A DNA stretch of 64,000 bases from Pteria penguin (lineage: Eukaryota > Mollusca > Bivalvia > Pterioida > Pteriidae). A program made the position numbers and the translations under genes. This document shows positions 33,315 through 44,797 of the stretch, piece by piece; within the stretch, counting starts at the first letter, position 1; the number at the start of each line of letters is the position of its first letter. The stretch is from NCBI GenBank assembly GCA_035048485.1, contig CM068586.1:51822167-51886166 (forward strand), read 5' to 3'. The notes under the pieces are model-generated. The model was given only the letters and a program-made list of their open reading frames with translations. It did no database searches and was not told the DNA's origin.

Positions 33315-34567
33315 AACCAATATTATTTTCAAAAATAATACCAGAAATCTGCATAATGCAGTAGGCTTCGATGCTATCATTATAATTAACTTGATATTAT
33401 GTACATCGTTATGCATATCATTCACAATGTCCTTACCTTGTGCATAGATTACTGTAGATCAAGATGTTAGCATATTCGGAAATCAATCATATGAAAACTT
33501 GCAGTATTAACATAGATTTGGAATGGAAGCAGTTAAATAACGAAAAAAAAAAATGAAATGTTAAACAAGCTCCAGCTTATTGAAATTTAAAATTATATCC
33601 GAATCAAGAACCTTCGGATAAGACTCAATAAGCATTACCTGCTTTTAAATAAAATCACATTACATAAAAATAAAAATAAGATAGAATAAGACGATGTCTT
33701 ATCCTCGATGATCCTACACAGTTGGGTGAACTTCGTCTGATGTTCGAAAAAAATTGCAAAAGTGAACTATTTACACTTACAGGCGTCCAATTGCAACGAA
33801 CAATAGACTATCATTTTAGATCATGAGAACGTTTGTCACAGGATTCTACAGCAGACTTAAAGTTTACAGATCAAATTATAATATTGCAGCAGCAGACGAT
33901 AAATCATACTATTTTCAATGAAATCCCCTTTTATCTAAATGCAGCTAGCCAAATATCCACCAGACTTCACATTTTTAACACAGTCCAAAGCTTATCTAAA
34001 CTTGTTGAATTCTCGACCAGTAGAGTGAATACTTCAGTAGCCGTTTACGTATAAAATATGCCAAGTACTCGAATTCATGAATAGCCTAAGACAGAACAGC
34101 AAACGCGTTATCGGTAAATATCTTCATGATGACGTCCTTTTGTGGTCTGATACTTATCTGCTGCTACTGACGTCATACAGACGAGTCAGATTTGTTTTCC
34201 CCTTTTGTGACTGCCCCATATCCCGATTTTGTCTTGCACCATTCGCCATTCCATTTGGACGATTCTGTGGAATTCAAGCATTTTACATTTATTCCTTTGG
34301 TAGATCTAGATATATCATGTCTTTCTTCATCAGTATTGTTGAAGAGTGTTTATGCGAGCAGATTTGACTACATTGTGAATGTACTAGTACTCGAACTTAT
34401 AACTGTTTAATAAAATACCGGAAAAGAGTTTTCACCGAATTCTGAATGCCGATTAATTCGAATGCAATAATAAGCCCTGACGCTTTCTTCCTTTATATCC
34501 CCTATATTGTTTTGCTGGAAGAAAATTGTTCTCTTTAACCACACTTCATTGTAAATTTAAATAGGAA
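33315..34567 (+). repeat. Duplicated module, copy 4 (left part)
   Basis: Follows 14940-15175 and then 20390-21460 with 26605-27000 without the insertions present there. It therefore shows the uninterrupted order across both large insertion points (about 33540 and 34157). Confidence 0.75.
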
Positions 34568-34764
34568 AAAGCATTACAAGTTGATTGACTGATTGATTGT
34601 TTGGTGTTTTACGTCGCTTTCAACAATATTTCAGTTATATCGCGACATGGAAGCAGGAGGTTATCAACCTCTTAAACATAGTGGCGCAACCCGGGAATCG
34701 AACCCGGATCGTCGGCGCCGCAAGCCAAGCGTTTAACCACGCCTGCCCCAAAGCATTACAAGTT
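34568..34764 (-). repeat. SINE-B with 15-bp target-site duplication
   Basis: The duplicated 'aaagcattacaagtt' lies at 34568-34582 and 34750-34764. Between them, on the minus strand, is a tRNA-like head with 'gggttcgattcccggg' and a tail 'acgtaaaacaccaaacaatc'. The module is otherwise continuous across it. Confidence 0.9.
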
Positions 34765-35207
34765 AAATCAGGAATACTTCAAAGCTTGAAACCGCTGTGA
34801 GGTATCTTTCACGGGTCAGCTGATTATGAAAAAAAAAAAAACCCTCACACCCATCACATATTATTATCTATATTATCGTTATCATTATTATTGTTGTTGT
34901 TGTTGTTGTTGTTGTTGCTGTTGTTAGTGTGTCTGATGTTGTTCAGATAACATTAAAGATATATTACACATATATTTTAGTGGGGTGTCAGGTGGGTCAG
35001 GAATCCACGCATCCACCTCCTAGAAATCATTCAAAATGCGTTTTAATTTTCCCATATAATTTACCGAAAATCATTTGCTCCACGCTCCTGACTGGGCTGG
35101 ACCCTCACCCTCATACATGGAAAAAAATTCTGGATATGTCCTCGGGTGTATACGAGAGTGATTCCGAAAAATTGGTATCATGTATATTTAAACATTTTTG
35201 TTGCATA
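34765..35207 (+). repeat. Duplicated module, microsatellite part with (TTG)n
   Basis: Parallel to 10680-11090. The microsatellite here is TTA followed by (TTG)n at 34891-34927. It stops at 'aacatttttgttgcata', where a TIR element is inserted. Confidence 0.7.
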
Positions 35208-36600
35208 CGATGCTGTCCGGTGATTTTGCGCACCTAAGTGTTTGCCGATTAAATTAAACACTTTATCATTTTGCAACTTTCAATCTGATTATTCTGATGA
35301 TTAAAATCGTCATTAAAAATCATTCACACCAAATATAAAACTTTCATTCCATTTATTTCGTATGATACCTGCATATAAACATGTGTTCCCCCTTGTTTCG
35401 GCGATGGCAGATGTGTCCGGTGATTTTGCGCAGTGCGTACGTCCTTTCCCGAAGAAAGCCTATGGAACGCAACGGGGACAATAAATAGTAGTGTTACGAA
35501 AATATACAATTTAATACATTTCACTTATATTGTTTAATCAGTTTATACATTATACAGAAGTTATATGTAAGTAAATATGGTTGTTTTAAGGAGTCACATA
35601 AATCTGGCCTCGCTCCGTGTTTACGTATCACAAAGTGTAACTACTGCATATAATAGATTTAATTTATCATTTATAGATCGTTATCACAAACTGGATAGAT
35701 GAAAAGTCATCATCAAATGGTTTTCAATAGATTTACAATATTTCAAATGTATCAACTGGTCGCATATCACCCACTGGCCCCAATCTACGATTTCCTGACT
35801 AACATCTGGTCCTATGTAATATTAAACTTCCATAAAAACACTTCCATTTTAGTTTTCAAAAAATATGTATTCACTCTATCTGTCTGCGACCTACCCTATC
35901 TTACTTTTTCTTTTTCTTTTCCTATCCTATGTTTTTTTTTTTCTTTCTTTTCTTTTTTTTTTTAAATAAAAAATAATTTAGACTTGTTCATATTTTTTAA
36001 CCTTCTAACTATACAAAAAAAAAATAAATAAATAAATAAATAAATAAAAAATAAATAAAAAATTCAGTAAATACAACTCCAACTGTTCAATATTTATCAA
36101 GTGCATCGATCTCCCGAAATGTTAATTCATTTCATTTTCTGCATTCCATAGAATTTTTCTCACTTGATTTGCATACATATAGGTCTCTGTGTTATAACGT
36201 TTCAGCCAGTATCACTTGTGATGCTCGAGGATCTTTTAAACAAGACCAAACAGTTGTTTAGTTGGGAAATTTGGACAATGAAACGTGAAAACTGCCCTTT
36301 TCTCTCGATAAATTGAAAACTAGGCCAAAGTGGGCGGGGCTACATAATATTCATGAAATAAGCGACGTCACTTGACCCGTTGCTGCGTACGCATTATGGA
36401 AATGTTTGTTCAGTGGTATAATGTAGAAAACGCATGTGGACATTTTATTTGCTTTGTTGATAACTTACCAGACTAGATTACGTATCACACAAAAAGATAA
36501 TTTGATGATTTTGGTCTTAAGAAAGGATTAACAGACAGTAGAATAATATGGGTAAAGCGAACGTACGAGCTGCGCAAAATCACCGGACGCGCAAGATAAC
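35208..36600. mobile_element. TIR DNA element, about 1.2-1.4 kb
   Basis: The 18-base word 'gtccggtgattttgcgca' stands at 35215-35232 and 35415-35432, and inverted at 36571-36588. The middle copy matches the right end over about 29 bases (through 'cgtacgt'), so the main element may be 35414-36589 with a partial extra end at the left. The short ORF at 35699-35965 ends in low-complexity F/S residues and has no recognisable domain. Copies 1-3 of the module lack the insertion (for example at 11090). The superfamily is not assigned. Confidence 0.65.
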
Positions 36601-36918
36601 CGGACTTGACAGTAATATAAAAAATCTACTGCTGGGGTGGTTTCACCTCACTCATCTCATGAGAAAATATGCAACAGACGGGTGCCGCCACCAAATAACT
36701 GAAGTAGTGTGAATGTAGAACAAGTAATAAATGAAGTGTTATTATATGGCTGCCTACACTACAATACTTATCACGGGGTGCAATGGAAGAAAAGAGGGAG
36801 GGAAAAGGAAGGGGGATGAGGAAGGAGGGAAAGAAGACTCCTCTCTCACACCCATCTCCCCGCCCATTAATTCATATTGATGTACGTGAGCCCCAAATGG
36901 TAAACACTGAGGTGATGT
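36601..36918 (+). repeat. Module RT-linker relic, copy 4
   Basis: 'tctactgctggggtggtttcacctcactcatctcatgag' resumes the module after the TIR element and leads through 'gtagaacaagtaataaatgaag' to the SINE-A target site. Confidence 0.65.
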
Positions 36919-37214
36919 TTTGTTTTTGTTTGTTTGATTATTGTTTTACGTCACTCCACGATTATTTCACGTATATGGTGACGGCATCTGCCTGATGCAT
37001 TGCATACAAATTTAGACCTTTGCAACGGACCCACCCGAAGCAGTGAAGGATCTTTTACGTGCCACGCCTACCGTGACACGGGACCTCGGTTTTCACTGTC
37101 TCATCCGAAAGACAGAACACCGGTGTGCCCCGGGCGGGAGTCGAACCTGCGACCTCTCGATCACGAGCCGAGCACCTTATCCACTAGGCCACACCGACTT
37201 CACTGAGGTGATGT
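36905..37214 (-). repeat. SINE-A, full length, with 14-bp target-site duplication
   Basis: A perfect duplication 'cactgaggtgatgt' stands at 36905-36918 and 37201-37214. On the minus strand the head reads 'gaagtcggtgtggcctagtgg', the B box 'ggttcgactcccgc', the middle 'gtaggcgtggcacgtaaaagatcc', and the 3' end 'gtggagtgacgtaaaacaat'. The uninterrupted target is seen at 11330-11350. It is the best-preserved copy here and so probably the youngest. Confidence 0.93.
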
Positions 37215-37305
37215 GAACGAGAACTTTTAAAATAATAACCGTCAATTAAAACAATATTAGTCGTACCAATTGATGTCTTATTTCAATATATATATACCAG
37301 AGCTT
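37215..37305 (+). repeat. End of module copy 4
   Basis: Matches 11345-11425, the sequence just before the fucosyltransferase 3' end. Here the minisatellite takes the place of the gene. Confidence 0.7.
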
Positions 37306-40300
37306 CTGTGGGTGTGTCCATGAACCCTTAAGAGCTTCTGTGGGTGTGTCCATATGTCCTCTAAAGCTGATATGGGTGTGTCTACGAGCCTTCTAGAGCT
37401 TCTGTGGATTTCCATGAACCCTCTAGAGCTGTTGTGGTTGTGTCCATGAACCCTCTAGAGCTGTTGTGGGTGTGTCCATGAACCCTCTAGAGCTGTTGTG
37501 GGTGTGTATATGAGTCCTCTAGAGCTGCTGTCGGTGTGTCCATGAGTCAACTAAATCTCATATGGGTGTGTCCATGAGCTCTATAGAGCTTCTGTGGGGG
37601 TCCATGTGTCTATGAAACCTTCAGAGCTGTTGCGGGTGTGTCTATGAACCCTCTAGAGCTGTTGTGGGTGTATCCATGAACCCTCTAGGGCTGCTGTTGT
37701 TGTGTCCATGAACCATTTAGAGCTTCTGTGGGTGTGTCCATATGTCCTCTAAAGCTGATGTGGGTGTGTCTACGAGCCTTCTAGAGCTTCTGTGGATTTC
37801 CATGAACCCTCTAGCGCTGTTGTGGGTGTGTCCATGAACCCTCTTGAGCTGTTGTGGGTGTGTCCATGAACCCTTTAGAGCTTCTGTGGGTGTGTCCATT
37901 AACCCTCTAGAGCTGATGTGGGTGTGTCCATGAGCTCTCTACAGCTGTTGTGGATGTGTCGATGAGCCCTCTACAGCTGTTGTGGGTGTGTCGATGAGCC
38001 TTCTACAGCTGATGTGGGTGTGTCGATGAGCCCTATAGAGCTGCTATGGGTGTGTCCATGAGCTCTCTAGAGCTGTTGTGAGTGTGTCCATGAGCCCTCT
38101 ACAGCTGTTGTGGGTGTGTCGATGAGCCCTCTACAGCTGTTGTGGGTGTGTCGATGAGCCCTCTACAGCTGATGTGGGTGTGTCGATGAGCCCTCTAGAG
38201 CTGCTATGGGTGTGTCCATGAGCTCTCTAGAGCTGTTGTGAGTGTGTCCATGAGCCCTCTACAGCTGTTGTGGGTGTGTCGATGAGCCCTCTACAGCTGT
38301 TGTGGGTGTGTCGATGAGCCCTCTACAGCTGCTGTGGGTGTGTCCATGAGCCTTCTACAGCTGTTGTGGGTGTGTCGATGAGCCCTCTACAGCTGTTGTG
38401 GGTGTGTCGATGAGCCCTCTATAGCTGTTGTGGGTGTGTCCATGAGCCCTCTACAGCTGTTGTGGGTGTGTCCATGAGCCCTCTACAGCTGTTGTGGGTG
38501 TGTCCAGGAGCCCGCTAGAGCTGTTACGGGTGTGTCGATGAGCCCTCTATAGATGCTGTGGGTGTGTTGATGAGCCCTCTAGAGCTGTTGTGAGTGTGTC
38601 CATGAGCCCTCTACAGCTGCTGTGGGTGTGTCAATGAGCCTTCTACAGCTGTTGTGGGTGTGTCGATGAGCCCTCTACAGCTGTTGTGGGTGTGTCCATG
38701 AGCCTTCTACAGCTGTTGTGGGTGTGTCCATGAGCCCTCTACAGCTGTTGTGGGTGTGTCCATGAGCCCTCTACAGCTGTTGTGTGTGTGTCGATGAGCC
38801 CTCTACAGCTGTTGTGGGTGTGTCGATGAGCCCTCTACAGCTGTTGTGGGTGTGTCGATGAGCCCTCTACAGCTGTTGTGGGTGTGTCGATGAGCCCTCT
38901 AGAGCTGCCGTGGGTGTGTCCATGAGCTCTCTACAGCTGTTGTGAGTGTGTCCATGAGCCCTCTACAGCTGTTGTGGGTGTGTCGATGAACCCTCTACAG
39001 ATGTTGTGGGTGTGTCGATGAGCCCTCTACAGCTGTTGTGGGTGTGTCCATGAGCCCTCTACAGCTGTTGTGGGTGTGTCCATGGGCCCTCTACAGCTGT
39101 TGTGGGTGTGTCGATGAGCCCTCTACAGCTGATGTGGGTGTGTCGATGAGCCCTCTAGAGCTGCTATGGGTGTGTCCATGAGCTCTCTAGAGCTGTTGTG
39201 AGTGTGTCCATGAGCCCTCTACAGCTGTTGTGGGTGTGTCGATGAACCCTCTACAGATGTTGTGGGTGTGTCGATGAGCCCTCTACAGCTGTTGTGGGTA
39301 TGTCCATGAGCCCTCTACAGCTGTTGTGGGTGTGTCCATGGGCCCTCTACAGCTGTTGTGGGTTTGTCGATGAGCCCTCTACAGCTGATGTGGGTGTGTC
39401 GATGAGCCCTCTAGAGCTGCTATGGGTGTGTCCATGAGCTCTCTAGAGCTATTGTGAGTGTGTCCATGAGCCCTCTACAGCTGTTGTGGGTGTGTCGATG
39501 AGCCCTCTACAGCTGTTGTGGGTGTGTCGATGAGCCCTCTACAGCTGCTGTGGATGTGTCCATGAGCCTTCTACAGCTGTTGTGGGTGTGTCGATGAGCC
39601 CTCTACAGCTGTTGTGGGTGTGTCGATGAGCCCTCTACAGCTGTTGTGGGTGTGTCCATGAGCCCTCTACAGCTGTTGTGGGTGTGTCGATGAGCCCTCT
39701 ACAGCTGTTGTGGGTGTGTCGATGAGCCCTCTAGAGCTGTTACGGGTGTGTCGATGAGCCCTCTATAGATGCTGTGGGTGTGTTGATGAGCCCTCTAGAG
39801 CTGTTGTGAGTGTGTCCATGAGCCCTCTACAGCTGCTGTGGGTGTGTCCATGAGCCTTCTACAGCTGTTGTGGGTGTGTCGATGAGCCCTCTACAGCTGT
39901 TGTGGGTGTGTCCATGAGCCCTCTACAGCTGTTGTGGGTGTGTCCATGGGCCCTCTACAGCTGTTGTGGGTGTGTCGATGAGCCCTCTACAGCTGATGTG
40001 GGTGTGTCGATGAGCCCTCTAGAGCTGCTATGGGTGTGTCCATGAGCTCTCTAGAGCTGTTGTGAGTGTGTCCATGAGCCCTCTACAGCTGTTGTGGGTG
40101 TGTCGATGAACCCTCTACAGATGTTGTGGGTGTGTCGATGAGCCCTCTACAGCTGTTGTGGGTATGTCCATGAGCCCTCTACAGCTGTTGTGGGTGTGTC
40201 CATGGGCCCTCTACAGCTGTTGTGGGTTTGTCGATGAGCCCTCTACAGCTGATGTGGGTGTGTCGATGAGCCCTCTAGAGCTGCTATGGGTGTGTCCATG

Positions 40301-41644
40301 AGCTCTCTAGAGCTGTTGTGAGTGTGTCCATGAGCCCTCTACAGCTGTTGTGGGTGTGTCGATGAGCCCTCTACAGCTGTTGTGGGTGTGTCGATGAGCC
40401 CTCTACAGCTGCTGTGGGTGTGTCCATGAGCCTTCTACAGCTGTTGTGGGTGTGTCGATGAGCCCTCTACAGCTGTTGTGGGTGTGTCGATGAGCCCTCT
40501 ACAGCTGTTGTGGGTGTGTCCATGAGCCCTCTACAGCTGTTGTGGGTGTGTCGATGAGCCCTCTACAGCTGTTACGGGTGTGTCGATGAGCCCTCTATAG
40601 ATGCTGTGGGTGTGTTGATGAGCCCTCTAGAGCTGTTGTGAGTGTGTCCATGAGCCCTCTACAGCTGCTGTGGGTGTGTCCATGAGCCTTCTACAGCTGT
40701 TGTGGGTGTGTCGATGAGCCCTCTACAGCTGTTGTGGGTGTGTCGATGAGCCCTCTACAGCTGTTGTGAGTGTGTCCATGAGCCCTCTACAGCTGTTGTG
40801 GGTGTGTCCATAAGCCCTCTAGAGCTGTTACGGGTGTGTCGATGAGCCCTCTATAGATGCTTTCGGTGTGTTGATGAGCCCTCTAGAGCTGTTGTGAGTG
40901 TGTCCATGAGCCCTCTACAGCTGTTGTGGGTGTGTCCATGAGCCTTCTACAGCTGTTGTGGGTGTGTCGATGAGCCCTCTACAGCTGTTGTGGGTGTGTC
41001 GATGAGCCCTCTACAGCTGTTGTGGGTGTGTCGATGAGCCCTCTACAGCTGTTGTGGGTGTGTCGATGAGCCCTCTACAGCTGTTGTGGGTGTGTCGATG
41101 AGCCCTCTACAGCTGTTGTGGGTGTGTCGATGAGCCCTCTAGAGCTGCCGTGGGTGTGTCCATGAGCTCTCTACAGCTGTTGTGAGTGTGTCCATGAGCC
41201 CTCTACAGCTGTTGTGGGTGTGTCCATGAACCCTCTACAGCTGTTGTGGGTGTGTCGATGAGCCCTCTACAGCTGTTGTGGGTGTGTCCATGAGCCCTCT
41301 ACAGCTGTTGTGGGTGTGTCCATGGGCCCTCTACAGCTGTTGTGGGTGTGTCCATGAGCCCTCTACAGCTGTTGTGGGTGTGTCCATGAGCCCTCTATAA
41401 ATGCTGTGGGTGTGTTGATGAGCCCTCTAGAGCTGTTATGGGTGTGTCCATGAGCTCTCCACAGCTTCTGTGGGTGTGTCGATGAGCCCGCTAGAGCTGC
41501 TGTGGGTGTGTCCATGATGTCTCTAGAGATGTGGGGTGTCTGTGAATGCTGTAGAGCTGCGGTGGCTGTGTGCATGAGTCCACTATAGGTGTGGGTGTGC
41601 CCTGAAGAACTGCTGTGTGTGTGTCCATGAGCCCACTAGAACTG
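37306..41644. repeat. 4.3-kb minisatellite of 32-bp units
   Basis: About 135 units of the form 'ctgttgtgggtgtgtcsatgagccctctacag'. Edge units (37306-37920 and 41400-41640) are diverged and the centre is homogeneous. Variant units ('gctatgggtg', 'ttacgggtgtg', 'tatagatgctg') recur in the same order 864 bases apart (39161 and 40025; 39417 and 40281), which is 27 units. The unit carries stops in the forward frames and the minus-strand frames close within a few units, so it is not coding. Confidence 0.95.
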
Positions 41645-41689
41645 CATTTTACAGGTTCTCGTCTTTGCAAACACGATCAGTATACAAAA

Positions 41690-41800
41690 AAGAAAGAAAG
41701 AAAAATAGATAGAAAGAAAGAAGATAGAAAGAATGAATGAATGGATGTGAATGAAAGAAGGATAGAAAAAAGAAATAAAGAAAAGAAAAAGAGGAGGGCT
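41690..41800. repeat. GAAA-rich simple repeat
   Basis: Purine-rich 'agaaagaaag' stretch after the minisatellite. The minus-strand ORF is low complexity. Confidence 0.8.
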
Positions 41801-41825
41801 ATGATAATATTGACATATCCATCTC

Positions 41826-41975
41826 TATTGGGCGGATCCAGGATTTCCAGAAAGAGGGGTCCACCTGTGAAAGTCATGTATTAGCAAAACTACTCAGCCA
41901 TTTTGAGTGCCAAAGCTGGAGGTTTACTTGTAATTATGTGACGAAAAGGGGACCGCCCCTCTAAATCAACCACTG
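41826..41975. mobile_element. MITE-G copy
   Basis: Starts 'gggcggatccaggatttccag' and ends 'cccctctaaatcaaccactg'. The inside is closely related to 23286-23446 ('cattttgagtgccaaagctgg'). Confidence 0.7.
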
Positions 41976-42369
41976 TTTAACATCAGTTTAAAGTACGAAA
42001 TAGGCTCCACACGTTTTTGGCCGATCATGGACCATTTTTTTAACAAGGTATGAAAGGAAACTAATTTCAAGGTCACATTTGAAATATTTCCTACGGCACT
42101 ATTGACGGCAAAATCCAGAAACGTTTGAATAGGAAGTAGAAACACTAAGAAAGAATTTATAACTAGAACCTGACTTCAGATCATGGGTTGGCCTGAGGTA
42201 CATGTGTGCAGCATTTTCTATCATGTCTTTTGTACAGTGGGGAATAGTCGTAGATGGAGATCTGTTCAGAGCTTATCAAGTATATGTAAAGCATCATTCC
42301 CGTGGGGCGGGGGTGGGTGGGGTTAACTTGCAATGATTTTGGGTAAGGAAGTGCGGCTGAAGTCGCAGG

Positions 42370-42660
42370 CATCCTACCCATTCATATTTTCGGCGAAGTG
42401 TAAACATACCTATTCATATACTGACCATAGTGAAAAGCATACCCATTCATATATAATATATATTAAATATTTAAGATTCTAGTGCAAAATATCTTCTCTT
42501 GCAAACTCCACCTGCGTTTTACCTATTTATTTATTTTGTGATTTGAAAGATACCCATTCATATAAATTTGAAGGGAAAATGATACCCATTAATATATTGG
42601 GTGGCCTTAAAAGTATTCACAATTCCATATATACCTTTATATAGAAAGTTACCCCCCTCC
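42370..42660. repeat. Dispersed 'acccattcatata' repeats
   Basis: The word 'tacccattcatat' or close variants occurs at about 42377, 42408, 42448, 42551 and 42586 in AT-rich sequence. No ORF. The function is unknown. Confidence 0.55.
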
Positions 42661-43474
42661 CCCCGGGGTGATCATTCCCTACCCTGGGTTCCGTGCGATA
42701 CGAGCACTACACCTCTGTCCATTGTTCCCACTTAAATCTACATATGTTATATATATAATGATATATTTTGACTAAAGTAGATTTTATTTTTACTGTAACT
42801 CATCTTAAATCGGTTTTTTTTTCATAAACTTGAATTCGGGGTTCGGTGCCATAAATTGAGGATATACTCAAGTCATAATTTCCTATTCTTCTGTTCATCA
42901 ATGAATGAATGACCAGGATTTGTATTTTATTTAGTTTTATTCTATTGATAAATAGAATTAAACAATTCTGCATCAGAATTTATTTGAACGTTTGATAATG
43001 GAATAAACTAAAATGAAATATTTGACTTACGTATATTCTCAATTTATGGACCCAGAACTATTTCGTGTAATATGCGTTTTGATTAAGCTTGCTTTTTAAA
43101 ACGTAAACATGGGATCGAACGTAGAACAAGCAATAAAAATATAATAATTCACTAAAATTAAAGGAAACAGATTTGAAGACTTTGAATTTGAATAATGTTC
43201 TTTCACATCGCAAAGATGTGCCTCTAAATATGCCATATGGCACGGAACTATTTCCCAAGCATTGACAGATGTATAAGCGAGAGGAAGGAGCGATAACTCT
43301 GGGTAGAGAATGTTTATAGTGTGAGTACGTCGTCGGTATGTCCGCCTCAATATACCCTCACATCCCGATTAAGCTTCAACCATGACTGATCTGGTCAATT
43401 TTCCAGAGCTGAACTCATTCGTGCAGCGGAGCTTGGTCGGCTTTCTGGCGTGAAGGGGGCTTTAAGATATCAAG
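42661..43474. other. No gene seen
   Basis: AT-rich sequence. Small ORFs on both strands show no domain, and codon quality does not stand out. Confidence 0.4.
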
Positions 43475-43665
43475 ACAGTGGCGGATTCAGGATTTCCGAA
43501 AAAAAGGGGGGGGGAGGTAAATCTAAAAAGTCAAGTATTACCCATAATACTCTGAGTTTTAATCATATTATGAGTGTTTTCAACCATGCCCTCTATATAT
43601 GCCGTGTAAATTTGCAGTCAAAAACAGGAGGGGATCAGGCCTTCCATCTCTAAATCCGCCACCGT
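43475..43665. mobile_element. MITE-G copy with good TIRs
   Basis: 'acagtggcggattcaggattt' at the left and 'taaatccgccaccgt' at the right are inverted. About 191 bp. A poly-G run follows the left end as in the sister copies. Confidence 0.8.
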
Positions 43666-44797
43666 AAGAAAAAAAAACCATAGCAAGTCAAGTTTACAAG
43701 AAGCATAGCCTGACATGTGACTACAACGTTTTAGGAACATTTCAGTATGAACAACTATTCCTCATTTCGACCCTAAAACGGATAATACAGGATCAGAGTG
43801 AATCATTTTGAGTACATGCCAACGTCTTCCAATGTTACACGGGGGCTCGGTATGAATTACCTCAACTGAATGACAGATAGGTAAGGAGAGGGGAAAAGTT
43901 CTTTGCAAAAACTGAGCTCGATTTCTGGTAGTCACACTAGCAATCCAGTTTGATACCACGTAACCAAACTGTGACAATGCCCTATTTTTATTATCCAAGA
44001 ATGCTTTTAGTCACACAGATATAATGACCAACAACGCCGGACACTTTTTTTTTATTGAATATGACATTTTTTGAAATGGCATTCAGTTAAATTGATAATG
44101 ATAATTCATTCTTTTTAAAATCGCTTTTTCAAGGTAGATCAATATAAAACGTCATTCTTATATCTAGCAAGGAAAAACCAAATCCAATTAAGATAAAAAA
44201 AAAAACCAACCAAACAAAATCAAACCAATCGTTAGAAATGTTGAATATCTATACTTTAATATAAACGTTTGTGGCTAGGAGAAAATCCTTGAAAGTAGCA
44301 GATTCACGAAGCTCCATGGACAGAAATAAAAGTATATGTAATATAAAACTTGATTTGAGCAACAAATTTATAATAAACCTTTAGATGGAATAGGTATTTA
44401 ATACGAAAACGATTTTATCTAAGAGCTTTTGTTTTCCATCACCTTCTTGATCCGCTTCTGTCACAGTCTGTGCTTGCTTTATAAATATCTTGATATATAA
44501 AGTCAAAGTGAAATGCAGTATGTGATATAAACAACAAATAAAATATGGTTTAAACGATGTTTAAAGCGTTATATGTGTATTTTGTAAAATAAAACGAGTG
44601 AACAAAATACAAACTACTTTCAGTTTTTGGACTCAGTATTCATATTTGTTTCTGTAGGTCGTTTGCAAATTTAAAATGAATTCTTGTAAACACAATGTTC
44701 GTAACTGTACATTTACATGCAAGTTTCTCAGAGGCTAATTTTGAAAAGATATTTTCGGGCACGATATATCCGGCTTACTCCATATTGACCAGAGTTA
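43666..44797. other. Region 3' of the TRIM gene, no other gene
   Basis: No repeat family or convincing ORF. It should contain the 3' UTR of the TRIM gene on the minus strand, but I could not choose a polyadenylation site. Confidence 0.4.

Noticed and set aside
35699..35965. 88-codon ORF inside the TIR element as a transposase
   Set aside because: No catalytic motif, and the C-terminal part is low-complexity Phe/Ser from a T-rich tract.
37717..41575. Minus-strand ORFs with 'HTHNSSRGLINTPTA'-type repeats in the minisatellite
   Set aside because: They are by-products of the 32-bp unit. The frames close after a few units and no consistent frame runs through the array.
37306..41644. CRISPR-like array
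   Set aside because: The units are contiguous with no unique spacers, and the setting is an animal genome.
43382..43453. Short ORF with a good ATG context at 43.38 kb
   Set aside because: Only 23 codons, with no domain or splice signal that would make it an exon.
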